This document shows, one piece after another, positions 8,361 to 15,895 of a stretch of DNA of 64,000 nt. The position numbers and the translations under genes were made by a program. The first letter of the stretch is position 1. Each line of letters starts with the position of its first letter. Source of the stretch: Emcibacter sp048269205 (GTDB taxonomy: Bacteria; Pseudomonadota; Alphaproteobacteria; Sphingomonadales; Emcibacteraceae); contig NZ_JBLXJC010000002.1 of assembly GCF_048269205.1 (NCBI RefSeq), positions 558,001 through 622,000 on the forward strand, written 5' to 3'. The notes beneath the pieces are model-generated. The model saw nothing but the letters and a program-made list of their open reading frames with translations, did not search any database and was not told where the DNA came from.

Positions 8361-8470
8361 AGTGTACGCCCATAGGTCGTACAGATTAGCACGCTGTCCC
8401 GGGTCAGCTGAACAGGGCAACGGTGCTATGGAAGCAAACCCGCCTGAGGCAAAATGCCGGGCGGGTTTTT
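8361..8470 (+). ncRNA. Candidate small RNA (about 110 nt)
   Basis: Bounded by a good promoter (8325-8353) and a strong intrinsic terminator (8436-8470). Internal pairing is visible: GTACG/CGTAC near the 5' end, and TAGCAC (8388-8393) with GTGCTA (8424-8429) closing a stem that contains a CCC/GGG inner helix. It lacks the conserved GGTCAGG...GGAAGGAAGCAG core of SRP RNA, the long open bubble of 6S RNA and tmRNA features. The overlapping GTG frame at 8362 has no ribosome binding site. I do not recognise the RNA family. It could also be the leader of a longer transcript reading into the efflux genes. Confidence 0.5.
8436..8470 (+). terminator. Intrinsic terminator of the candidate sRNA
   Basis: AAACCCGCC (8436-8444) pairs with GGCGGGTTT (8460-8468). 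A small inner GGCA/TGCC helix caps the stem and TTTTT (8466-8470) follows. Confidence 0.85.
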
Positions 8471-8537
8471 CCGTTTCCCCTGCACAGATCCGGGAATCAC
8501 TTTTTCGTGAATTTCAATATGCCAGCGTCGGATCAGG

Positions 8538-8563
8538 TTCCACAATACGTACAATATGTGGAA
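8538..8563. promoter_or_regulatory. Inverted repeat upstream of the efflux operon (possible operator)
   Basis: Perfect 7-bp arms TTCCACA (8538-8544) and TGTGGAA (8557-8563) with a 12-base AT-rich centre, 45 bases before the probable -35 of the RND genes. The size and symmetry fit a dimeric repressor or activator site. No regulator gene is adjacent. Confidence 0.4.
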
Positions 8564-8607
8564 TCATGTAACGGAAAAAAAACGGACATATCCACACAAT
8601 CTTGGCT

Positions 8608-8635
8608 TTGTTCAGATTCAAGTTGGGCCTATACT
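8608..8635 (+). promoter_or_regulatory. Probable promoter of the RND efflux operon
   Basis: TTGTTC (8608-8613), a 16-base spacer and TATACT (8630-8635) precede the membrane-fusion gene by about 53 bases. Confidence 0.5.
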
Positions 8636-8688
8636 GCATGTCTATAAAAAACAGTATCTGTAAAACTGATCCATATTAAGGAAATATA

Positions 8689-9771
8689 ATGTTCTTCAGG
8701 GGTTTAGTCATAGTTTTCATCCTTGTTTCGGGGGTCATAGGGGCATATTTTTACTTTGCCGGGGAACCCCGGCAGGCGACACGCATGGCAGGCGAACGGG
8801 TAGTACAGGTTATCGCCACCAGGGTCGCTATGGACCAGTTTGTCGACACGGTTGAAGCACTGGGCACCACAAAGGCCAATGAATCTGTCGTCCTGACGGC
8901 CACCACGACAGACAAAGTTTCGGTCATTAACTTCAATGACGGCATGATTGTCAAAAAAGGGACCGTCCTGGCCACTCTGGTGACCGAAGAGGAAGAGGCC
9001 GATCTGCGTGAGGCCCGGGCCAACTTTGACGAGCAGGAACGGGAACTGAAACGTATCAGGGGACTGGTGGAAGCAAAGACCCTGGCCACTGCCCGGCTCG
9101 ACGCCCAGAAAACTCTCTATGAAAAGTCCCTGGCCCAGCTTCAGATTGCCCAGGCGCGTATCCGCGACAGGCAGATAATCGCACCCTTTGACGGTAAACT
9201 GGGTATCCGGCAAATCAGCGTCGGCGCCCTTGTAACACCCGGCACAGTCATTACCACCATCGACGACCTGTCCGTCATCAAAGTGGACTTTACAGTGCCG
9301 GAATCGTTTCTCGCCGCCCTGAAGGAAGGCCAGACCATCGAAGCCAGGTCGGCGGCCTATGACCGTCTATTCACAGGACGAGTGGCAACCGTCGACACCC
9401 GGGTCAATCCTGTTTCCCGCGCGGTCATGGTCCGCGCCGAAATTCCCAATGACGAAATGCTGCTGAGACCCGGGATGTTGCTAACGATCGACCTGATCAG
9501 AAACCGTGGCCAGTCCATCATGATCCCCGAAGAATCCATCATCAATTATGAAGACCGGAAATATGTTTTCGTCGTACAGTCCGACAATACGGTTTCCCGC
9601 CGCCAGATTGAAACCGGCCGCCGGCGGCCCGGGGCGGTGGAGGTTCAGGCAGGCCTCGAGATCGGAGAACTGATTGTCAGTGAAGGGTTGTTGAAAATCC
9701 AGGACGGAACCAGGGTAAGTCTCAAAACAGATGAACCGGTAACCGCATCCGGCACTGCAGGCGGGGAGTGA
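8689..9771 (+). CDS. RND efflux system, periplasmic adaptor (membrane fusion protein)
   Basis: Links an inner-membrane RND pump to an outer-membrane channel. The 360-residue protein has an N-terminal membrane anchor or signal (about 4-25), the split lipoyl domain, a short alpha-helical hairpin (about 105-150, EEEADLREARANFDEQEREL), the IIAPFDGKLGIRQISVGALV signature, a beta-barrel domain and a C-terminal membrane-proximal domain. A TAAGGAAATATA ribosome binding region precedes the ATG. It is followed after 4 bases by the pump gene, so the two are one operon. No outer-membrane factor gene is present in the window. Substrate unknown. Confidence 0.92.
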   Translation: MFFRGLVIVFILVSGVIGAYFYFAGEPRQATRMAGERVVQVIATRVAMDQFVDTVEALGTTKANESVVLTATTTDKVSVINFNDGMIVKKGTVLATLVTEEEEADLREARANFDEQERELKRIRGLVEAKTLATARLDAQKTLYEKSLAQLQIAQARIRDRQIIAPFDGKLGIRQISVGALVTPGTVITTIDDLSVIKVDFTVPESFLAALKEGQTIEARSAAYDRLFTGRVATVDTRVNPVSRAVMVRAEIPNDEMLLRPGMLLTIDLIRNRGQSIMIPEESIINYEDRKYVFVVQSDNTVSRRQIETGRRRPGAVEVQAGLEIGELIVSEGLLKIQDGTRVSLKTDEPVTASGTAGGE

Positions 9772-9775
9772 CACT

Positions 9776-12700
9776 ATGATCCTGTCTGACATCTCCGTTG
9801 ATCGCCCGGTTTTCGCCACCGTCATCAGCCTGCTGCTGATCACCTTTGGCGTCATGAGCTTCATGGAGCTCCCCCTGCGCCAGTATCCGGACGTCAATCC
9901 ACCGGTCATTTCTATCCGCACCAACTATCCGGGCGCCTCGGCACAGGTGGTGGAAACCAAGGTCACCCAGATGATCGAGGACAGGATCAGCGGCGTCGAG
10001 GGTATCAAGACGATTTCGGCAAACAGCACCGACGGGCGCTCTTCCATCACTATCCAGTTTTCCATCAACAGGGATCTGGATGAAGCCGCCAGCGACATCC
10101 GCCAGCGTGTCTCCACGGTACTGAATAACCTGCCCGAGGAAGCCGACCCGCCGGAAGTCACAAAAGACGACGAAAACGACGACCCGATCATGTGGTTGAA
10201 CCTGCGCAGCACCACCATGGACAACCTCAAGCTGGCGGACTTTGCAGAGCGCTATATCGTCGACCGGTTGTCCAGCATTGACGGCGTAGCCCGGATCCGG
10301 ATGTCCACCTCCACCTATGCCATGAGATTGTGGCTCGATCGGGAGAAAATGGCCGCCCGAGGGGTCACAGCAAGCGATATTGAAACAGCCCTGCGTACAG
10401 AGAATGTGGAGCTTCCCGCCGGAAGGCTGGAGTCATCGGAACGGGAATTCACCGTCCGCATGAGCCGCGAATACGAACGGCCCGAGGATTTTGCCGCACT
10501 GGTCATCAAACAGAATGAAGACGGCCACCTCACCAGGATAGGCGATGTGGCTAATGTGGAACTGGGTGCCGAAAACTATCGCTCTGAAATGCACAGCAAC
10601 GGCGACTATATGATCGGGCTCGGGATCATCAAACAGTCCAAGGGCAACACGCTTGATGTCGCCCGGGCAATCAAGGCTGAACGGGAGAAAATCAATAAAT
10701 CCCTGCCTGCCGGCACAGAAATCGGAATGAGTTATGACAGTTCCCGTTTCATTGAGGAGGCAATCAACGAGGTTTATAAAACCTTCGCCATTGCCATGGT
10801 TCTTGTCGTGGCGGTGATCTATTTGTTCCTTGGCAGCGTCCGGGCCATGCTGATCCCGGCCGTTACGGTGCCGGTGTCCATCACGGCATCTTTTATTTTC
10901 CTCAATATGGCTGGCTTTTCAGTCAACCTCCTGACCCTGCTGGCGCTGGTTCTGTCCATCGGACTGGTGGTTGATGACGCCATCCTGGTGCTGGAAAACA
11001 TATACAGACGCGTGGAAAATGGTGAGCCACCGCTTCTTGCCGCCTATCATGGCGCCCGCGAAGTCGGCTTTGCCGTGATTGCCACCACTCTTGTCCTTAT
11101 CGCGGTATTTGTCCCCATCGTTTTCATCGAGGGTGAAACCGGCCGTATGTTTACTGAATTCTCGCTGGCCATGGCAGCGGCGGTGGCCTTTTCCTCCCTG
11201 GTTGCCCTGTCGCTTTCCCCCATGCTCTGTTCCAAGTTGCTGAAAAAGAAGGACAAAGACAATGCCTTCCATGCCGCAGTCAACAACAGCTTCAGGAAGC
11301 TTGAAGATGGATACAAGAGCCTCCTGGAATGGCTGCTTAAACGTTACTGGATTGTTCTGGCGACAATGGCTGTTGTTCTGGTAGTTGCCGTCGGACTTTT
11401 CCGGGCTCTGCCGTCGGAATTCATGCCTCTTGAAGACCAGGCCGTTGTTTACATCATGGCCAAGGGTCCGGAGGGAAGCAGCTATGAAACCATGCACGAC
11501 AAAATGTTTGCCGTGGAAAAAGACCTGCTTGGATATCTTGATAGTGGCGAGGCCTTCAACATCATTGTCAGGGTCCCCGGTTTCGGCTCCAGGGGCGCCA
11601 ATTCCGGCATCGCCATTGTGCGATTGTCAGAATGGGATGAGCGTGACCGCTCTGCCCAGGAACTCCGTGACGAGCTGCAAAAGAAACTCTCAAGCCATGT
11701 TGGTCTGCGCTTGTTCGCCACCATGCCCACCGGCATTCGCCGGGGATCAGGCCAACCGGTTCAATTCGTCCTTCAGGGCACGGATTATGACGAGCTTGCC
11801 CGCTGGCGTGACATTATGCTGTCGGAACTTGACGATTATCCCGGCATATCCGGCCTCGACAGCGACTATAAGGAAACCAAACCGCAAATTCTGGTTGATA
11901 TCAACCGCGACCGGGCCGCGGACCTTGGTGTCTCTGTCGCCACAATCGGCCGGACCCTGGAAACCATGATGGGATCACGCGAGGTCACGACCTTTGTTTC
12001 CGGCGGAGAGGAGTATCCGGTGATCCTGGAGGGCATCAAGGGTGATACACAGACACCGGACGACATGTCCAATATCTATGTACGCTCCGACCGGACCGGC
12101 AACCTGATACCCATTTCCAACCTGGTCAGCCTGCATGAAGTGGGCAGCGCCTCCGACCTCAAGCGGTTCAACCGCCTGCGCTCAATCACCCTTTCCGGAA
12201 GCGTAAACCCGGGGTATACCCTCGGCGAGGTGCTGGATCATATGGAATCCGCCGCCAGGACCCACCTTCCCGCCACCGCCGGCATCGACTACAATGGTGA
12301 AAGCCGCGACTTCAAAGAAGCCGGCAAATCTATCTATCTGGTGTTCGGCATGGCCCTTGTCGTGGTGTTTCTGGTGCTCGCGGCACAATTCGAAAGCTTC
12401 CGTCACCCCTTCATCATTCTGCTGACGGTGCCCTTCGCCATGACCGGGGCTTTCCTGGGACTGCAACTGACCGGTCAATCGCTGAATATCTATAGCCAGA
12501 TTGGCATTATCATGCTGGTGGGACTGGCCGCCAAGAACGGCATCCTGATTGTGGAATTCGCCAACCAGCTCAGGGACAGGGGTGTGGAGTTCATGGAGGC
12601 GCTGCTGGAAGCCTCACGCAAGCGCCTGCGGCCCATTGTCATGACCTCGATTACAACTGTGATGGGATCGGTGGCGCTGGTACTCGGCACCGGCGCCGGG

Positions 12701-12889
12701 GCGGAAACCCGCTTTGTCATCGGTATCGTGGTCATCAGTGGCGTACTTGTCGCCACCTTCTTTACCCTGTTCATCGTGCCGGTGGCCTATATGATCTTTG
12801 CACGGGGAACGAAGTCCCCCAACGCCATCAGGGACCTGCGCCTGAAGATCGAGGAAAGGCTTCGCCGGAGCGCAACGGACCAGAAGTAA
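9776..12889 (+). CDS. RND-family multidrug efflux permease (HAE1/AcrB type)
   Basis: Proton-driven inner-membrane pump of 1037 residues, the normal length for the family. The N-terminus ILSDISVDRPVFATVISLLL, the two large periplasmic loops and twelve membrane segments are visible. The TM4 region GLVVDDAILVLENIYR carries the Asp pair of the proton relay, and the second half has LVGLAAKNGILIVEFANQLR. It groups with MexF/AcrB-like hydrophobe exporters rather than heavy-metal pumps, as it lacks the CusA-type metal residues. It forms an operon with the adaptor gene just upstream. The pump genes sit inside an otherwise conserved translation cluster. Confidence 0.95.
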   Translation: MILSDISVDRPVFATVISLLLITFGVMSFMELPLRQYPDVNPPVISIRTNYPGASAQVVETKVTQMIEDRISGVEGIKTISANSTDGRSSITIQFSINRDLDEAASDIRQRVSTVLNNLPEEADPPEVTKDDENDDPIMWLNLRSTTMDNLKLADFAERYIVDRLSSIDGVARIRMSTSTYAMRLWLDREKMAARGVTASDIETALRTENVELPAGRLESSEREFTVRMSREYERPEDFAALVIKQNEDGHLTRIGDVANVELGAENYRSEMHSNGDYMIGLGIIKQSKGNTLDVARAIKAEREKINKSLPAGTEIGMSYDSSRFIEEAINEVYKTFAIAMVLVVAVIYLFLGSVRAMLIPAVTVPVSITASFIFLNMAGFSVNLLTLLALVLSIGLVVDDAILVLENIYRRVENGEPPLLAAYHGAREVGFAVIATTLVLIAVFVPIVFIEGETGRMFTEFSLAMAAAVAFSSLVALSLSPMLCSKLLKKKDKDNAFHAAVNNSFRKLEDGYKSLLEWLLKRYWIVLATMAVVLVVAVGLFRALPSEFMPLEDQAVVYIMAKGPEGSSYETMHDKMFAVEKDLLGYLDSGEAFNIIVRVPGFGSRGANSGIAIVRLSEWDERDRSAQELRDELQKKLSSHVGLRLFATMPTGIRRGSGQPVQFVLQGTDYDELARWRDIMLSELDDYPGISGLDSDYKETKPQILVDINRDRAADLGVSVATIGRTLETMMGSREVTTFVSGGEEYPVILEGIKGDTQTPDDMSNIYVRSDRTGNLIPISNLVSLHEVGSASDLKRFNRLRSITLSGSVNPGYTLGEVLDHMESAARTHLPATAGIDYNGESRDFKEAGKSIYLVFGMALVVVFLVLAAQFESFRHPFIILLTVPFAMTGAFLGLQLTGQSLNIYSQIGIIMLVGLAAKNGILIVEFANQLRDRGVEFMEALLEASRKRLRPIVMTSITTVMGSVALVLGTGAGAETRFVIGIVVISGVLVATFFTLFIVPVAYMIFARGTKSPNAIRDLRLKIEERLRRSATDQK

Positions 12890-12917
12890 GCGGGACGGAT
12901 CGAAAGAAAGGAGAAGG

Positions 12918-13847
12918 TTACTGGATACGTTCCACCTTGTAACCTTTTTCTTCCAGCATATTCAGCACGCTGTCTTCACCAACCAGATGGGCCATGCCGA
13001 CAACAACAAGAACCTGCTTTCCTGAATTGATTAGTTCAACAAGGGGGGAAACCCACTTTTTGTTGCGATTGACCAGAAGCGCGTCATACATGGAGGGATA
13101 GGTTTTCATCTCCTTCAGCATGGTATTCTCGATCTGCTCGGCATCACCGGAGGCCCAGGCGGCAATATAACTGTTCATATAGTCGTCGAACTGATCCATT
13201 TTATCCAGGGTATCCTTGAGCATGGCTGTCTGCACTTCAAGGGGATGATGGGCCAGAGCCTCAATCTGCTCCTTGGTCGTCTCAAGACCGCTTATGGCTT
13301 TCCCGGTCTGTGTCGCCCGTCCCTGCAGAACATGATCAACACCGCTCTGCGGATCAAGGCCGTTGGCGACAATGGTCTGGACAGACAGCATGATCGCCAG
13401 ATACCAGGGCTGCAGACGATTGACCTGCGCCTCTGCGAGGCCCATGGGCTGTGTCAGCTTCAGGGCTTTCTGATAATGCTCGGCATCCAGCAGGGTGTTC
13501 AGGCTGTATCCCTGAGGCAGCATGGAATTGGACATCATCAGCATGGCAATCTCCCCCTGCCCCTTCGCATCCATGACCGTTTCCATTACAAACACGTCGG
13601 TCTCATCAAACGCCTTCTGAACATTTCCCTGATACCAGGTCAGGCCTTTTGGCAGGACATGAAAAGAGCCAAGGAAATAGACTGTGGCCTCTTCCTTTTC
13701 GATTTTCCATAAAGCGGGTGTGGCTGTTGTTGGCAGGCCTTCTGCAGCCTGAACCGCACCCCCTGAAAAAATAATAACAACAACCAGAAAGGCTGTAATC
13801 TTCCTGCTGACGCCATGGCTGAACTGCTGTAGTGCTGTAAAAAACAT
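12918..13847 (-). CDS. TraB/GumN family protein
   Basis: A 309-residue secreted or membrane-anchored member of the TraB/GumN (Tiki-like) family, some of which are metalloproteases. A signal peptide spans about residues 15-35 (ending VQAAE). The family's GSFHVLPKG motif near residue 50 and the C-terminal VVGMAHLVGEDSVLNMLEEKGYKV motif are both present. It converges with the RND operon and is divergent from the rpmI side. Substrate unknown. Tiki-like activity is inferred only from the family. Confidence 0.88.
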   Translation of the reverse strand: MFFTALQQFSHGVSRKITAFLVVVIIFSGGAVQAAEGLPTTATPALWKIEKEEATVYFLGSFHVLPKGLTWYQGNVQKAFDETDVFVMETVMDAKGQGEIAMLMMSNSMLPQGYSLNTLLDAEHYQKALKLTQPMGLAEAQVNRLQPWYLAIMLSVQTIVANGLDPQSGVDHVLQGRATQTGKAISGLETTKEQIEALAHHPLEVQTAMLKDTLDKMDQFDDYMNSYIAAWASGDAEQIENTMLKEMKTYPSMYDALLVNRNKKWVSPLVELINSGKQVLVVVGMAHLVGEDSVLNMLEEKGYKVERIQ

Positions 13848-13865
13848 ATCCGGGTATACCTTTGT

Positions 13866-13893
13866 TTGATCTTCTTATTTTCTCAACTATAAA
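13866..13893 (+). promoter_or_regulatory. Possible promoter of a short transcript before rpmI
   Basis: TTGATC (13866-13871), a 16-base spacer and TATAAA (13888-13893) point toward a terminator at 13951-13987. Such a transcript would be about 90 nt. Confidence 0.35.
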
Positions 13894-13950
13894 GCGGGAA
13901 TAGACCCTCTGTATATGTCTAAAATCGGGCACATTGATGAACCGTGTGTG

Positions 13951-13987
13951 AAACAGCCGGAAAATCCCGCTGCGGGGCTGTTTTTTT
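13951..13987 (+). terminator. Intrinsic terminator upstream of the rpmI promoter
   Basis: AAACAGCC (13951-13958) pairs with GGCTGTTT (13976-13983). An inner CCCGC/GCGGG helix is possible, and T(7) follows at 13981-13987. No plus-strand gene lies before it, so it should end a short RNA or leader that starts near 13900. Confidence 0.7.
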
Positions 13988-14001
13988 GCCCCTGAATCCC
14001 C

Positions 14002-14030
14002 TTGCAATTGGCTATAAAGGGCGTTATAAG
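14002..14030 (+). promoter_or_regulatory. Promoter of rpmI-rplT
   Basis: TTGCAA (14002-14007), a 17-base spacer and TATAAG (14025-14030) lie about 100 bases before rpmI. The roughly 95-base leader is long enough for autogenous control by L20, known in other bacteria, but I could not confirm a mimic structure. Confidence 0.55.
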
Positions 14031-14131
14031 CCTTGCTTCCGTTGGATGGTCTGGCCATGGAAGGGCATGCCTCGCCATCCGGAAAGCTTCCGCAGGCAAC
14101 TGCGACAGGAATATTTGAGAAGGAAAGCTAA

Positions 14132-14329
14132 ATGCCCAAACTGAAGACAAAAAGTGGCGTCAAAAAGCGCTTCAAACTTACCGCCAGTGGTAAAGTGCGT
14201 TCTGGCCAGGCCGGCAAACAGCACGGCATGATCAAACGTACGAACAAACAGATCAGAAACCAGCGCGGCACGACCATCCTGTCAGACCAGGATGCCCGTA
14301 TCGTCAAGAAGTTTCTGCCCTACGGCTAA
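14132..14329 (+). CDS. rpmI: 50S ribosomal protein L35
   Basis: Component of the large ribosomal subunit. The 65-residue, very basic protein starts PKLKTKSGVKKRFKLTASGK and ends with FLPYG, both diagnostic of bacterial L35. GAAGGAAAG precedes the ATG. It is followed after 11 bases by rplT. Normally rpmI follows infC; here about 6 kb of other genes separate them. Confidence 0.97.
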   Translation: MPKLKTKSGVKKRFKLTASGKVRSGQAGKQHGMIKRTNKQIRNQRGTTILSDQDARIVKKFLPYG

Positions 14330-14340
14330 GGAGAAGCACA

Positions 14341-14703
14341 ATGGCACACGTCAAACGCGGCGTCACATCGCACGCCAAACATAAAAAAGTTATCAAGGCG
14401 GCCAAAGGCTATCGCGGTCGTCGTAAAAATACCATCCGCGTTGCCAAACAGGCCGTGGAGAAAGCGGGTCAGTACGCTTACCGGGACCGGAAAGTCCGGA
14501 AGCGTCAGTTCCGTGCCCTGTGGATCCAGCGCATCAATGCCGCTGCCCGCCTGCACGACCTGACCTACTCACGATTTATGAACGGCCTGAAACTCGCAGG
14601 CGTCGAACTTGACCGTAAAGTTCTGGCCGATCTGGCCGTTCGTGAACCGGAAGCCTTCAAAGCCCTGGCTAGCCAGGCACAGTCTGCTCTCAGCGCAGCC
14701 TAA
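14341..14703 (+). CDS. rplT: 50S ribosomal protein L20
   Basis: Large-subunit assembly protein that binds 23S rRNA early. The 120-residue basic protein begins AHVKRGVTSHAKHKKVIKAA and contains GYRGRRKNTIRVAKQAVEKA and RDRKVRKRQFRALWIQRINA, all typical. AAGGAGAAG precedes the ATG. It is co-transcribed with rpmI, and in some bacteria L20 represses this operon. A strong terminator follows. Confidence 0.98.
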   Translation: MAHVKRGVTSHAKHKKVIKAAKGYRGRRKNTIRVAKQAVEKAGQYAYRDRKVRKRQFRALWIQRINAAARLHDLTYSRFMNGLKLAGVELDRKVLADLAVREPEAFKALASQAQSALSAA

Positions 14704-14730
14704 AGCTTACCGGTTTATTTCAAGTTTGAA

Positions 14731-14761
14731 GGGGCCTGCTCTTGGCAGCAGGTCCCTTTTT
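14731..14761 (+). terminator. Intrinsic terminator after rplT
   Basis: A 10-bp stem (GGGGCCTGCT with AGCAGGTCCC, one G-T pair), a 6-base loop and TTTTT. It leaves only 40 bases before pheS, so pheST either relies on partial read-through or has a promoter hidden in this short space. Confidence 0.85.
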
Positions 14762-14801
14762 ATGTATGCACTAGGTGAAAAAGAAAACTACGGGTGTAAA
14801 T

Positions 14802-15878
14802 ATGGAAGACCTCCAGTCACTGGAACAGGAAATCCTGGGACAGATAAATTCCGCGAATGACATTGAGACCCTTGAGGAAGTGAGGGTTTCCGTGCTCGGC
14901 AAGAAAGGCCGTGTCAGTCTGATGATGCGTGAACTCGGCAAAATGACGCCCGAGGAAAAGCAGGAGTACGGGCCAAAACTCAACACCCTGAAAAACACGC
15001 TCAACGATGCCATCGGTGGACGGCGCGAGGCGCTTGAGGACGAAATCCTCAACAAGCGCCTGCAGTCGGAAAAACTGGACATCACGCTGCCTGTTGCCCC
15101 CTCGGAGCCGGGCAGCATACATCCGATCAGCCAGGTGATTGACGAAGTCACCGAAATTTTCACGGAACTGGGCTTCAGTGTGGCCGAAGGACCGGAAATC
15201 GAGGAAGATTTCTATAACTTCACCGCCCTGAACATCCCGCCGGAACATCCGGCGCGCCAGATGCATGACACCTTCTATTTTCCGGAGGATGCGGAAGGCA
15301 ATCGCAAGGTATTGCGCACCCATACCTCGCCGGTGCAGATCCGCACCATGATGAACGGCAAACCTCCGTTTCGCATCATTGCCCCGGGCCGGACCTATCG
15401 TTGTGATTCCGACGCCACCCATACTCCCATGTTCCATCAGGTGGAAGCCCTGGTGATCGACAAGGGTATCCATATGGGTCATCTGAAATGGAGCATTGAG
15501 GAATTCTGCCGCAAGTTCTTTGAAGTGGACAATGTAAAAATCCGCTTCCGGCCCAGCTATTTTCCTTTCACCGAACCGAGCGCCGAGGTAGATATCGGCT
15601 GTGTTTTCAAGGACGGTGAAGTGCTGATCGGCGAAGGCGACGACTGGCTGGAAATTCTCGGTTGCGGCATGGTCAATCCCCGCGTCCTGGAAAATGTCGG
15701 GCTTGATCCCAATGAATATCAGGGTTTCGCCTTCGGCATGGGGCTGGACCGTATCGCCATGCTGAAATGGGGTATTCCCGATCTCCGCGATTTCTTTGCC
15801 GCCGACCTGCGCTGGCTGAAACATTATGGTTTCGCCGCGCTGGATATTCCGGCGCTGAGCACCCGCGGCGTTAAATAG
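14802..15878 (+). CDS. pheS: Phenylalanyl-tRNA synthetase alpha subunit
   Basis: Catalytic subunit of the (alpha-beta)2 enzyme that charges tRNA-Phe. With ATG 14802 the product is 358 residues and its N-terminus aligns in length with E. coli PheS up to the VLGKKG motif, so I prefer this to the GTG at 14775. The N-terminal coiled coil is followed by the class II core: LRTHTSPVQIRTM, the motif 2 region GRTYRCDSDATHTPMFHQVE, and GFAFGMGLDRIAMLKWGIPD as motif 3. It lies 17 bases before pheT, in one operon. Confidence 0.97.
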   Translation: MEDLQSLEQEILGQINSANDIETLEEVRVSVLGKKGRVSLMMRELGKMTPEEKQEYGPKLNTLKNTLNDAIGGRREALEDEILNKRLQSEKLDITLPVAPSEPGSIHPISQVIDEVTEIFTELGFSVAEGPEIEEDFYNFTALNIPPEHPARQMHDTFYFPEDAEGNRKVLRTHTSPVQIRTMMNGKPPFRIIAPGRTYRCDSDATHTPMFHQVEALVIDKGIHMGHLKWSIEEFCRKFFEVDNVKIRFRPSYFPFTEPSAEVDIGCVFKDGEVLIGEGDDWLEILGCGMVNPRVLENVGLDPNEYQGFAFGMGLDRIAMLKWGIPDLRDFFAADLRWLKHYGFAALDIPALSTRGVK

Positions 15879-15895
15879 GATAAGGGCAAAGTACA

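Noticed and set aside
8361..8470. SRP RNA, 6S RNA or a riboswitch
   Set aside because: The conserved SRP loop, the 6S open bubble and known riboswitch cores are not seen; I left the RNA unnamed.
8362..8571. Short GTG-start reading frame over the candidate sRNA
   Set aside because: No ribosome binding site, it starts at the transcript 5' end and runs through the terminator; the peptide has no recognisable features.
13851..13863. GGGTATACC near the TraB gene as a fourth operator
   Set aside because: Only a half-site-like match; the second half (GGTTATA) is not present and there is no glutamate-related gene beside it.
14762..14801. Phenylalanine leader peptide before pheS
   Set aside because: The 40-base gap contains no Phe-rich short frame and no attenuator pair other than the rplT terminator.
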